64,000 nt of DNA from RGIG6165 sp045538835 (GTDB lineage Bacteria > Bacillota > Clostridia > Oscillospirales > Feifaniaceae). The notes under the pieces were generated by a model. That model was given only the letters and a program-made list of their open reading frames with translations. It was not told the DNA's origin and did no database searches. Below are positions 19,201 to 27,239 of this stretch, piece by piece. A program made the translations under genes and the position numbers. Each line of letters begins with the position of its first letter. The stretch's first letter is position 1. The stretch spans positions 135,723 to 199,722 of the forward strand of contig JAZQEF010000002.1 of assembly GCA_045538835.1 (NCBI GenBank), written 5' to 3'.

Positions 19201-20038
19201 CACTTTCTACCGTAGGCGGCTCGCCGGGACGGAGTTTCTTGTAAAGTTCAATAAGAGCCGAATCGGTACTGTTTGCAGGATCCTTTTCGAGAGTCGCAAG
19301 AAGCATTTCATCTTCCCCGAATATCGCTTTGATCTGCTCATTTGTACCTGCTTCGGGACTGAGCGCCCTGAGAAGTGTGGTAACGGGGATCTTTCTCGTC
19401 TTATCTATTCTTGCCCAGAACACGTTGTTGGCATCGGTCTCGTATTCTATCCACGCGCCTCTGTTGGGGATTATCTGCGTGGTAAAGAGGTCAATAGCCT
19501 GCTTGTCCGTCGTCTTGTCAAAGTACATACCGGGTGAACGCACGAGCTGTGAAACAACAACACGCTCTGCGCCGTTGATTATGAACGTACCGCTGTCCGT
19601 CATAAGCGGGAAGTCGCCCATAAAAAGTTCCTGGTCCTTGACTTCACCTGTTTCGTTGTTGATGAGCCTTACCTTGACCTTGAGAGGAACGGCATATGTC
19701 GCATCTCTGATTTTACATTCAGTTATCGAATACTTGGTCTCATCCTCAAAATGATAATCGAGGAACTGAAGCACGAGATTCTGTGAATAATCGGTGATGG
19801 ATGTGAGGTCCTCAAAGACCTCCTTGATACCTTCTTCGACAAACCATTTATAAGAGGACTTCTGGATGTCTATCAGGTTAGGCATCTGAAGTTTCTCGGG
19901 TATTCTTGAAAAGTCAAGACGTTCGTTTGTGCCCTGAACTTTTTTCTTGATACCGAGTTCTTTTTCAACGGCAGCGAAGTCTGCTTTCGGTTTTGTTGCG
20001 TATCCAACATCCGTTGAAAGCATTACATTTTTCGCCAT
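16265..20038 (-). CDS. rpoB: RNA polymerase beta subunit
   Basis: A 1257-aa subunit that forms one side of the active-centre cleft. The rifampicin-binding region [20 protein letters not shown] keeps the sensitive-type residues. [10 protein letters not shown] and the C-terminal [19 protein letters not shown] are conserved. The C terminus ends in a very acidic tail of about 60 residues rich in Glu and Asp, a feature of some Clostridia. The gene begins its own transcription unit: a good promoter lies upstream and rplJ/rplL are not adjacent. Confidence 0.98.
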   Translation of the reverse strand: [1257 protein letters not shown]

Positions 20039-20134
20039 AGGCTTAAATCACTCCATCCTAAAATTTTGTCAGTCCTTGCGGACAAATATATATTAAATAA
20101 ATAATATAATACGCGCATGTAGGTGCAGTATAGT

Positions 20135-20163
20135 AATATATCATAACTAAATGGACGTGTCAA
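20135..20163 (-). promoter_or_regulatory. Sigma-A promoter of rpoBC
   Basis: On the minus strand TTGACA and TATATT are separated by 17 bp, about 95 bases upstream of rpoB. Confidence 0.8.
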
Positions 20164-20183
20164 GAAAATTTTCTGGTTTTTGT

Positions 20184-20216
20184 AAAAAAAATTCCGCGCT
20201 AAAAACGCGGAATTTT
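20184..20216 (-). terminator. Terminator after guaB
   Basis: The stem AATTCCGCG/CGCGGAATT with an A-rich loop is followed on the minus strand by eight T residues. It separates guaB from the rpoB promoter. Confidence 0.92.
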
Positions 20217-20233
20217 CGTTGATTTGAATTTTT

Positions 20234-21709
20234 TTATACCTGTGTTGAGTAGTTGGGCGCTTCTTTCGTGATATAGATATCGTGGGGATGACTCTCCTTA
20301 AGACCTGCGCCTGTTATTCTTACAAACTTGCCGTTATCCTTAAGTTCCTGAATGTTGTGAGCACCGCAGTAACCCATACCCGAACGGAGACCGCCGAGAA
20401 GTTGGAATATCGTATCCGACACCGCTCCCTTATAAGGAACACGGCCCTCAACGCCTTCGGGAACAAGTTTTTTATTGTTGGAGGTTCCGCTCTGGAAATA
20501 CCTGTCTTTACTGCCCTTAGCCATTGCCGCAAGGCTTCCCATACCTCTGTATACCTTGAACTGTCTGCCCTGATATATTTCATTTTCACCGGGGCTTTCT
20601 TCACAGCCTGCAAGCAGACTTCCGAGCATTATCGTGTCCGCACCTGCCGCTATTGCCTTTGCAATATCGCCACTGTATTTGATACCGCCGTCTGCGATTA
20701 CGGGGATATTGTATTTCTTCGCAACCTGCGCAACATCATATACTGCAGTTATCTGCGGAACGCCTATACCTGCAACTACACGAGTTGTACAAATCGATCC
20801 GGGACCGATACCCACTTTAACTGCATCTGCACCTGCTTTTATAAGATCTTCAGCAGCAGCGGCAGTTGCTATATTACCTGCAATAAGAGAAATCTCAGGA
20901 TACGCCTGCTTTACTTTCTTTACACAGTCGATAATTCCCTGAGAATGACCGTGAGCAGAGTCAAGAACAAGTGCATCTGCCCCTGCTTCGACGAGTGCCT
21001 TTGCTCTGTCGAGAACATCGGCAGTAACACCGATAGCTGCAGCACAGAGAAGTCTGCCCTGCGCATCTCTTGCAGAGTTGGGGTACTTGTGTGACTTTTC
21101 AATATCCTTGATGGTGATAAGACCTTTGAGTCTCATATCGCTGTCAACGATAGGCAGTTTTTCTATCTTGTGCTTGCAAAGGATATCCTGCGCTTCTTCA
21201 AGCGTAGTGCCCACAGGCGCAGTGACAAGGTTGTCCTTTGTCATAACATCCTTTATCTGTATCGAATAGTCCTGTATAAAACGCAGGTCACGGTTTGTGA
21301 GAATACCCACAAGTTTGCCGTCTTCGCATATCGGAACACCCGAAATCTTATATTTTCCCATGAGTTTGTCCGCATCGTCAACGGAATTTTGAGGCGCAAG
21401 GAAGAACGGATCGGTAATAACGCCGTTTTCACTTCGTTTTACCTTGTCCACCTCATTTGCCTGATCTTCGATAGACATATTTTTGTGAATGACACCGATG
21501 CCGCCTTCACGCGCAATGGCGATCGCCATTTTCGACTCAGTAACCGAGTCCATAGCCGCCGACATTATCGGCACATTGAGTTTGATTTTGTTTGTGAGGC
21601 GTGTAGAAACATCTACATCGGCGGGAAGCACGTCACTTTTTGCCGGCACGAGTAAGAGGTCGTCAAAAGTAAGGCCTTCTCCTACAAACTTATCTTCTGC
21701 AAATCCCAT
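20234..21709 (-). CDS. guaB: IMP dehydrogenase
   Basis: A 491-aa enzyme that oxidises IMP to XMP with NAD, the committed step to guanine nucleotides. A TIM barrel is interrupted by a pair of CBS domains (about residues 95-215). The catalytic loop is GPGSICTTR with Cys307, and the flap has RYFQSG. Full length, with a normal C terminus ending near HPHDIYITKEAPNY. It has its own promoter and terminator. No guanine riboswitch is visible in the short leader. Confidence 0.97.
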   Translation of the reverse strand: MGFAEDKFVGEGLTFDDLLLVPAKSDVLPADVDVSTRLTNKIKLNVPIMSAAMDSVTESKMAIAIAREGGIGVIHKNMSIEDQANEVDKVKRSENGVITDPFFLAPQNSVDDADKLMGKYKISGVPICEDGKLVGILTNRDLRFIQDYSIQIKDVMTKDNLVTAPVGTTLEEAQDILCKHKIEKLPIVDSDMRLKGLITIKDIEKSHKYPNSARDAQGRLLCAAAIGVTADVLDRAKALVEAGADALVLDSAHGHSQGIIDCVKKVKQAYPEISLIAGNIATAAAAEDLIKAGADAVKVGIGPGSICTTRVVAGIGVPQITAVYDVAQVAKKYNIPVIADGGIKYSGDIAKAIAAGADTIMLGSLLAGCEESPGENEIYQGRQFKVYRGMGSLAAMAKGSKDRYFQSGTSNNKKLVPEGVEGRVPYKGAVSDTIFQLLGGLRSGMGYCGAHNIQELKDNGKFVRITGAGLKESHPHDIYITKEAPNYSTQV

Positions 21710-21747
21710 AATTTCACTCCCTATTAAGCCAAAATTGTATTTTTTCC

Positions 21748-21776
21748 ATTATACCCATTTAAAGTCCCGAGTTCAA
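21748..21776 (-). promoter_or_regulatory. Sigma-A promoter of guaB
   Basis: On the minus strand TTGAAC and TATAAT are separated by 17 bp, about 40 bases upstream of the ATG. Confidence 0.8.
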
Positions 21777-21789
21777 GCACTTTTTTTGA

Positions 21790-22560
21790 TTATTTAAATC
21801 TTTTTATTTCTATGAAGATTCTTCCCTTTCGGCTCTGCCCTCCTGTTTTTGCAATTTCTGCCTTGCCAAAACCTCTTGCTGATATAATATCGCCCTCCTT
21901 GACTTCGCAGGAAACACTGTTTATGACCAGATAGTTGAGCGACACTTTCTCGCCTTTTATGAGTTCCGCCGCCACAGTTCTGGACATTGAAAACGCCTCT
22001 GCTACAACACAATCGAGTCTCAGTGAAGCGACCGTTGCACTTATGTTTTCACAGTCTGCTTCGGGCAACAGTCCAACCTCTCCTAGTTCAAGTTTTACAG
22101 AGCATCTTCCTGCGCTTTTGAGTTCATTTATCAAATACTGCGCCATTTTAGATTGACACACTATAAAAGGCGGTGAGGCACTGTCTGCAATATCACCGAG
22201 CACCGACCTTTTTATCCCCAGCGCCATTATTGCCCCGAGCAGATCACGGTTCGAGGGCTTCCCCCACTCGCATTTTACGGTAAGTATCTCTATCGGCGGC
22301 TGTTGTATATAATAACAGTCTTTAGGTTTAAGCACCGCTACTCTGCGTACCGCCCCCTCATAACCGCCGTCAAAACTTATGTCGCACAGACGGCTAAGTT
22401 CGCTCGCCTTTGTGATGAGAGCCTGCCCTGCAGGTGTGAGAAAATCGGAAAAGGCATAGATGCCCCTTGTATTCACACGTTCAGCAAGGTCGCATATTCG
22501 TTCAAGAAGTTGTTTCTCCTCACTGTTTTTTGCGTATTTTGCAGAAATTTCTCTCATCAT
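21790..22560 (-). CDS. YlmH-type RNA-binding protein with S4 domain
   Basis: A 256-aa protein whose C-terminal 70 or so residues form an S4 domain (RLDCVVAEAFSMSRTVAAEL, then GDIISARGFGKAEI). The N-terminal two thirds match the YlmH family found near division genes in Gram-positive bacteria, some of which act on stalled ribosomes. Here it stands alone, upstream of guaB. The start is one of two adjacent ATG codons (22560 or 22557) right after AGAGGTGA; the second has the better spacing. A longer version starting upstream at 22686 would overlap the divergent small ORF and lacks a ribosome binding site. Confidence 0.82.
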   Translation of the reverse strand: MMREISAKYAKNSEEKQLLERICDLAERVNTRGIYAFSDFLTPAGQALITKASELSRLCDISFDGGYEGAVRRVAVLKPKDCYYIQQPPIEILTVKCEWGKPSNRDLLGAIMALGIKRSVLGDIADSASPPFIVCQSKMAQYLINELKSAGRCSVKLELGEVGLLPEADCENISATVASLRLDCVVAEAFSMSRTVAAELIKGEKVSLNYLVINSVSCEVKEGDIISARGFGKAEIAKTGGQSRKGRIFIEIKRFK

Positions 22561-22609
22561 CTCACCTCTTTGCTTTATTGTATCACAATATGGCAACAAT
22601 AAAAAAGAG

Positions 22610-22939
22610 GTGATTACAATAAAACAGAATTCATTGTCTTTTTTTACGGTTTTTATTCTCACAATGGGATTTTTCACATTTCTCATAGCAATAGTGACGG
22701 TGGACAGAAATTCCGCCGCCTTAATCGGAGAGAGCGGCTTTTTTGCCCCCTCCTCCCCCTTTCTTCAAGGAGTAAAAAGTTTTTTTCAAGGGGCAGGACG
22801 CTTCTTCAAAGCGCTCGACAACCCTTGCTTTGCAGTTGTCAGAAACATATCGGTCAATCTGTTTAAAGGGGTTCTCACACTCTTCTCCCTTCCCGAACTC
22901 GTGCGCAGTTTTTTCGTTGAATTACTTTTAATGATATGA
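22610..22939 (+). CDS. Small single-pass membrane protein, unknown
   Basis: A 109-residue reading frame with one clear hydrophobic helix near the N terminus (FFTVFILTMGFFTFLIAIVTV) and an amphipathic C-terminal part rich in Phe and Leu. I do not recognise a family. The start is uncertain: GTG at 22610 is used, but it overlaps the AGAGGTGA that would serve as ribosome binding site, so an ATA or ATT start further in cannot be excluded. It lies between the divergent YlmH-like gene and lepA, and its stop overlaps the lepA -10 region. It may be spurious. Confidence 0.45.
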   Translation: MITIKQNSLSFFTVFILTMGFFTFLIAIVTVDRNSAALIGESGFFAPSSPFLQGVKSFFQGAGRFFKALDNPCFAVVRNISVNLFKGVLTLFSLPELVRSFFVELLLMI

Positions 22940-22945
22940 TATAAT
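22917..22945 (+). promoter_or_regulatory. Sigma-A promoter of lepA
   Basis: TTGAAT (22917-22922) and TATAAT (22940-22945) have 17-bp spacing, 31 bases before the lepA start and overlapping the end of the small membrane ORF. Confidence 0.75.
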
Positions 22946-22976
22946 GTGAAAATAACAATTTAGCGAGGTAGTGTAA

Positions 22977-24779
22977 TTGGATCGCAATCATATCAGAAAC
23001 TTTTCAATAATTGCTCATATTGACCACGGCAAGTCAACACTTGCCGACAGGTTGCTCGAACTCACAGAAAACGTGGCAAAGCGTGATATGGAGGAGCAGC
23101 TTCTCGACAATATGGATCTCGAAAGAGAGAGGGGTATCACCATAAAAGCCCGCGCCGTAAAACTCGATTATACGGCGCCCGACGGTGAGAAGTATGAACT
23201 TAATTTGATAGACACTCCCGGACACGTCGACTTTAACTACGAGGTGTCGAGGAGTCTTGCCGCCTGCGAGGGCGCGATACTTATAGTCGATGCCGCACAG
23301 GGCATTGAAGCGCAGACGCTTGCAAACACCTATCTCGCCATTGAGGACAATCTTGAGATAGTCCCTGTAATAAACAAGATAGACTTGCCTGCCGCCGACC
23401 CTGCCCGCGTCATTGGTGAGATAGAGGATATTATCGGTATCCCTGCGCAGGATGCGCCGCAGATATCGGCAAAAATGGGGCTTAATATCCCTGCCGTTTT
23501 AGATAAGATAATTTCGGATATTCCTGCCCCGCAAGGAGATGAGAATGCCCCGTTTAAAGCGCTTATTTTTGACTCATACTATGACGCTTACAAGGGTGTT
23601 ATAGTTTACGTGCGCGTGTTTGACGGTCAGCTCAGAGCAGGCGACACGATAAAGATGATGGCAACCGGCGCCGAATTCCAGGTCGTCGATGTCGGCTATC
23701 TGCGCGCAAGGCATATGGAGTCTGCCGAGAGGCTTTCGGCAGGTGAAGTCGGATTTATCACGGCAAGCATAAAAAATGTCAGCGATACCAGAGTCGGTGA
23801 CACAGTCACAAGGACAGATGCTCCTGCCGCAGAGGCGCTTCCCGGCTACAAAGCGGTGCGTCCTATGGTGTTCTGCGGTATCTACCCTGCAGACGGTTCA
23901 AAGTACAACGACCTTCGCGATGCGCTTGACAAACTGCTTTTAAACGACGCTGCACTTTCATTTGAGCCTGAGACATCCATTGCTCTGGGCTTTGGTTTCC
24001 GCTGCGGATTTTTAGGTCTTCTCCATATGGAGATAATTCAGGAACGTCTGGAGAGAGAGTTCAATCTCGACCTCATAACGACCGCGCCCAGCGTTGTGTA
24101 CAAAATAAAACTTACAAACGGTGAAACCGTATACTGCGACAACCCGACAAACTATCCGCCTGCGGCAAATATTGCGGAAGCATATGAGCCTATCGTAAAG
24201 GCAGACATCATTGCACCCAAAGACTATGTCGGAAGTATAATGGAACTCTGTCAGGAGAGGCGCGGTAATTTCAAGGATATGCAATATCTTGACCAGACGA
24301 GAGTTACGCTGCATTACGATATGCCTCTCAACGAAATAATATATGACTTCTTTGATGCGCTCAAATCACGCACAAGAGGATACGCTTCGCTCGACTACGA
24401 ATTTGCCGATTACCAGAAGAGTGAACTTGTCAAACTCGATATACTTTTAAACGGTGATATTGTAGACGCACTCTCATTTATCGTCCATGCCGAGAAAGCA
24501 TACACAAGAGGTCGACGTATTGCCGAAAAACTCAAAGAGAATATTCCGAGGCAGTTATTTGAAATACCCATACAGGCGGCAGTCGGCGGCAAAGTAATTG
24601 CACGCGAGACCGTCAAGGCAATGCGCAAGGACGTGCTTGCAAAATGTTACGGCGGCGATATAACACGTAAGAAAAAACTGCTTGAAAAACAAAAGGAAGG
24701 CAAAAAGCGTATGCGCCAGCTCGGTACTGTCGATGTTCCGCAGGAGGCGTTTATGTCGGTACTCAAACTCGATGAGTAA
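22977..24779 (+). CDS. lepA: Elongation factor 4 (LepA), back-translocating GTPase
   Basis: A 600-aa ribosome-binding GTPase related to EF-G, involved in translation quality control and 30S biogenesis. The P-loop is AHIDHGKST, switch I ends ERGITIKARAV, and DTPGHVDF and NKIDLP follow. The LepA-specific C-terminal domain ends with GKKRMRQLGTVDVPQEAF. The start is TTG, supported by GAGGT 8 bases upstream. The stop overlaps the hemW start by 8 bases; lepA-hemW adjacency is common in Firmicutes. Confidence 0.97.
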   Translation: MDRNHIRNFSIIAHIDHGKSTLADRLLELTENVAKRDMEEQLLDNMDLERERGITIKARAVKLDYTAPDGEKYELNLIDTPGHVDFNYEVSRSLAACEGAILIVDAAQGIEAQTLANTYLAIEDNLEIVPVINKIDLPAADPARVIGEIEDIIGIPAQDAPQISAKMGLNIPAVLDKIISDIPAPQGDENAPFKALIFDSYYDAYKGVIVYVRVFDGQLRAGDTIKMMATGAEFQVVDVGYLRARHMESAERLSAGEVGFITASIKNVSDTRVGDTVTRTDAPAAEALPGYKAVRPMVFCGIYPADGSKYNDLRDALDKLLLNDAALSFEPETSIALGFGFRCGFLGLLHMEIIQERLEREFNLDLITTAPSVVYKIKLTNGETVYCDNPTNYPPAANIAEAYEPIVKADIIAPKDYVGSIMELCQERRGNFKDMQYLDQTRVTLHYDMPLNEIIYDFFDALKSRTRGYASLDYEFADYQKSELVKLDILLNGDIVDALSFIVHAEKAYTRGRRIAEKLKENIPRQLFEIPIQAAVGGKVIARETVKAMRKDVLAKCYGGDITRKKKLLEKQKEGKKRMRQLGTVDVPQEAFMSVLKLDE

Positions 24780-25977
24780 TTTTAAAAGAAAAGAAAGCAG
24801 GCAGCCTACGGTGTATTTCAGACCGCCTGTTAAAATAAAATCACTCGGTCTCTACATACACATACCGTTTTGTCAGCACAAATGCAATTACTGCGATTTT
24901 TATTCGGTGTGCGATATAAAACAGAGTGACCGTTATATAGATGCGCTCATAAAACAGTTTGAAGATTATTCGGGCACATCAGACAAATATTGTATAGACA
25001 CCGTTTATATCGGCGGCGGGACGCCCTCGCTTCTCAAAAAGAAACAACTTAAGCGCTTATTTTCTGCCCTGAGAAAAAATTTTAACATCTCCGAAGATGC
25101 AGAGATAACCTGCGAGGTAAATCCGGTCTCAGCCTCAAAAAAGATGCTTAAAGCCCTAAAAAAGCAAGGCGTAAACAGACTGAGCATAGGTGTGCAGAGC
25201 GCGGATAATGAACTTTTAAAGACACTTGGCAGACTTCACACATGGGAAGATGCAGTTTCAACGGTTGAAACTGCAAGAAAACTTAAGTTTCAAAACATCA
25301 GCGTCGACTGTATGTATGCCCTGCCCGGGCAGACTAAAGAGGTCTTTTTTGACACTCTGGAAAAATTTGTAGCGCTGGGCGTAGAGCATATATCGCTGTA
25401 TTCGCTCAAAATTGAAGAGAACACGCCTTTCCACATGATAAAGGACACTCTTGTTCTTCCCGATGAGGACAGCGAGATAGATATGTATTTCGGTGCTATA
25501 GACTTTCTTGCAAAGCACGGTTTTCATCAATACGAGATATCAAACTTTGCAAAGGACTCATATGAGTGCCGCCATAATTTAAAATACTGGAACTGCGAAG
25601 AATATCTCGGGCTTGGCGCGGCTGCGGCATCTCATTACGGTAACAGCCGTTTCACATTTGTGCGCGACATCAAAACATATTGCGACTGTGTTCTCGGCGG
25701 CACCGATGAGGGACTGCTCTGCGAGGAATACGACGCTCCGCTTACTGAATGTGTGGGCGACTATGTTATGCTCAAACTGCGCACAACCAGCGGAATTGTT
25801 ATAAAAGATTTCAATTCACGCTTTCGCGGATATGACTTTGAAAAACTTTTCGGAGAAAAACTTGCACCTTTTGTAGAAAAAGGTCTTGTGGAAAAGAGCG
25901 AAAACGGTTATCATTTAAATCGTAAAGGTTTTTACGTATCAAATTATATACTGTCAACGATTCTTGACTTTGATTAA
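24772..25977 (+). CDS. hemW: Heme chaperone HemW (radical SAM)
   Basis: A 401-aa radical SAM protein with the CX3CX2C cluster site (Cys34, Cys38, Cys41) in FCQHKCNYCDF. The absence of the extra Cys seen in CX2FXCX-type coproporphyrinogen dehydrogenases points to HemW, which transfers heme to acceptor proteins, rather than true HemN. Motifs YIGGGTPSLL, RLSIGVQS and HQYEISNFAK follow, and the C terminus has the winged-helix-like HemN_C domain. The ATG at 24772 overlaps the lepA stop; it lacks a strong ribosome binding site, so coupled translation is likely. Older annotations often call this protein HemN. Confidence 0.92.
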   Translation: MSNFKRKESRQPTVYFRPPVKIKSLGLYIHIPFCQHKCNYCDFYSVCDIKQSDRYIDALIKQFEDYSGTSDKYCIDTVYIGGGTPSLLKKKQLKRLFSALRKNFNISEDAEITCEVNPVSASKKMLKALKKQGVNRLSIGVQSADNELLKTLGRLHTWEDAVSTVETARKLKFQNISVDCMYALPGQTKEVFFDTLEKFVALGVEHISLYSLKIEENTPFHMIKDTLVLPDEDSEIDMYFGAIDFLAKHGFHQYEISNFAKDSYECRHNLKYWNCEEYLGLGAAAASHYGNSRFTFVRDIKTYCDCVLGGTDEGLLCEEYDAPLTECVGDYVMLKLRTTSGIVIKDFNSRFRGYDFEKLFGEKLAPFVEKGLVEKSENGYHLNRKGFYVSNYILSTILDFD

Positions 25978-25990
25978 TACGGAGGATTTT

Positions 25991-26965
25991 ATGAAAAAAT
26001 TTATCAGTATACTTCTTTGTCTTGCAATGCTGTTCTCACTTGCTGCCTGCGGTGACAAATATAAACTTGACGATGAACAGATATTACTGGACGTTATGGA
26101 CTGTGAACTTATCGACTGGCTCGATTATACAATAGTTAAATTTGACGTTGTAGAGCGTGTAACAGATGACGAGGCAGGCACAGAAACAATCACATTTACT
26201 GCAGATCTTGAAAACGACTACTCGGAAAAGACACTCAGCATGGACGTTATCTATGTCGATACCGAAGACGGTAAGAAGGCTATTTCGGAAGTGGCAGTAA
26301 ACAATGAGAAACCCAACACTTTCAAACTCACCGCAGATTCGCTTACCAAACAGCTTCAACTCAGCCTTGCTATCGGCTATTCGACATATACTTCAAGCAA
26401 CGGCTCTGCAATATACAGTTATATGTTTATGGAACCCGATACTGACAATTACTCAGGCTACAACAGTTATATAAACGAGGGGGAATATGATATCATTTCA
26501 TATGAATCCGACCTTGAAAATCTCTCTGCAAAGAGCCAGATTTATTTTGAAAAGACAGGCGAATACTTCAAGGTTACGGAAACGGTAAACTTTGAGTATT
26601 ACTTTGACACCACCACTAACATGTGGCGAATAGAGTCAGCCGATGTCATCTCATCAAATGCCCAAAAGTTGGTGGACAGTTTTGAACTTACAACTATTGC
26701 GGTGATAGACAATGTGAATTACGATATCGTGCTTACAGACATCAATCCCGACGGCACATTTGTAGGTACTGCATCGGGCGCGGATATATCTGCTACACCT
26801 CTCAAAGGCACACGCCTCTGCGGCGCCAATATGGTGGGCAGACCGCACGGCGACAACCAGTCGTGGTATTACCTGATAGTTGCAGACCAACTTTCATCAC
26901 TTTTCACAACCACAGGTTCACTTGATACAAAACCAAATTCAATAGTCGGCGGCGACGTAAAATAA
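25991..26965 (+). CDS. Secreted lipoprotein of unknown function
   Basis: A 324-aa protein with a lipoprotein signal peptide: MKKFISILLCLAML followed by the lipobox SLAAC, so it should be anchored on the outer face of the membrane. The mature part is acidic and predicted beta-rich; I do not recognise a domain. The last 90 residues (from VIDNVNYDIVLTDINPDG) look like a separate beta module. GGAGG at 25981 fixes the ATG. It follows hemW by 13 bases and may be co-transcribed with lepA-hemW, ending at a strong terminator. Confidence 0.85.
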   Translation: MKKFISILLCLAMLFSLAACGDKYKLDDEQILLDVMDCELIDWLDYTIVKFDVVERVTDDEAGTETITFTADLENDYSEKTLSMDVIYVDTEDGKKAISEVAVNNEKPNTFKLTADSLTKQLQLSLAIGYSTYTSSNGSAIYSYMFMEPDTDNYSGYNSYINEGEYDIISYESDLENLSAKSQIYFEKTGEYFKVTETVNFEYYFDTTTNMWRIESADVISSNAQKLVDSFELTTIAVIDNVNYDIVLTDINPDGTFVGTASGADISATPLKGTRLCGANMVGRPHGDNQSWYYLIVADQLSSLFTTTGSLDTKPNSIVGGDVK

Positions 26966-26970
26966 AAATA

Positions 26971-27005
26971 AAAAATCGGTATGGGATACATACCGATTTT
27001 TCTTT
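26971..27005 (+). terminator. Terminator after the lipoprotein gene
   Basis: The stem AATCGGTATG/CATACCGATT with a five-base loop is followed by TTTC and TTTTT. Confidence 0.9.
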
Positions 27006-27047
27006 TTGGCAAAATAAATATATATTTTACCGGAAAGGAAAATCATT

Positions 27048-27209
27048 ATGGAAAAAAATTCAGATTACCGCAAGGGGCTTGACAAACTAGTTAGTAAAAA
27101 TGTTGTTACACCCGACAACGAGAGTGAATATCTTGACCGCTCAATGGCGATCCCTGCGCAGGACCTCTTTAACAACAAAACAGAATGGGTAAAAGAACAC
27201 GAAGTATAA
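27048..27209 (+). CDS. Small 53-aa protein, unknown
   Basis: A short frame (MEKNSDYRKGLDKLVSKN at the start, ending WVKEHEV) preceded by AAAGGA 9 bases upstream of the ATG. It is hydrophilic and charged, with no membrane segment. I do not recognise it. It sits alone between two strong terminators, so it is either a separate small transcription unit or expressed by readthrough. Regular codon use and a ribosome binding site make it more likely real than chance. Confidence 0.6.
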   Translation: MEKNSDYRKGLDKLVSKNVVTPDNESEYLDRSMAIPAQDLFNNKTEWVKEHEV

Positions 27210-27239
27210 AAACAGGTGACGAAAGTCACCTGTTTTTTT
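27209..27239. terminator. Bidirectional terminator between the 53-aa ORF and tex
   Basis: The stem AACAGGTGAC/GTCACCTGTT has a GAAA tetraloop and T/A runs on either side. It overlaps the last base pairs of tex. Confidence 0.93.

Noticed and set aside
18953..19537. 194-codon open frame on the plus strand
   Set aside because: Antisense to rpoB; shadow frame.
20282..21094. 270-codon open frame on the plus strand
   Set aside because: Antisense to guaB, with low-complexity Cys/Ser/Thr content and no ribosome binding site.
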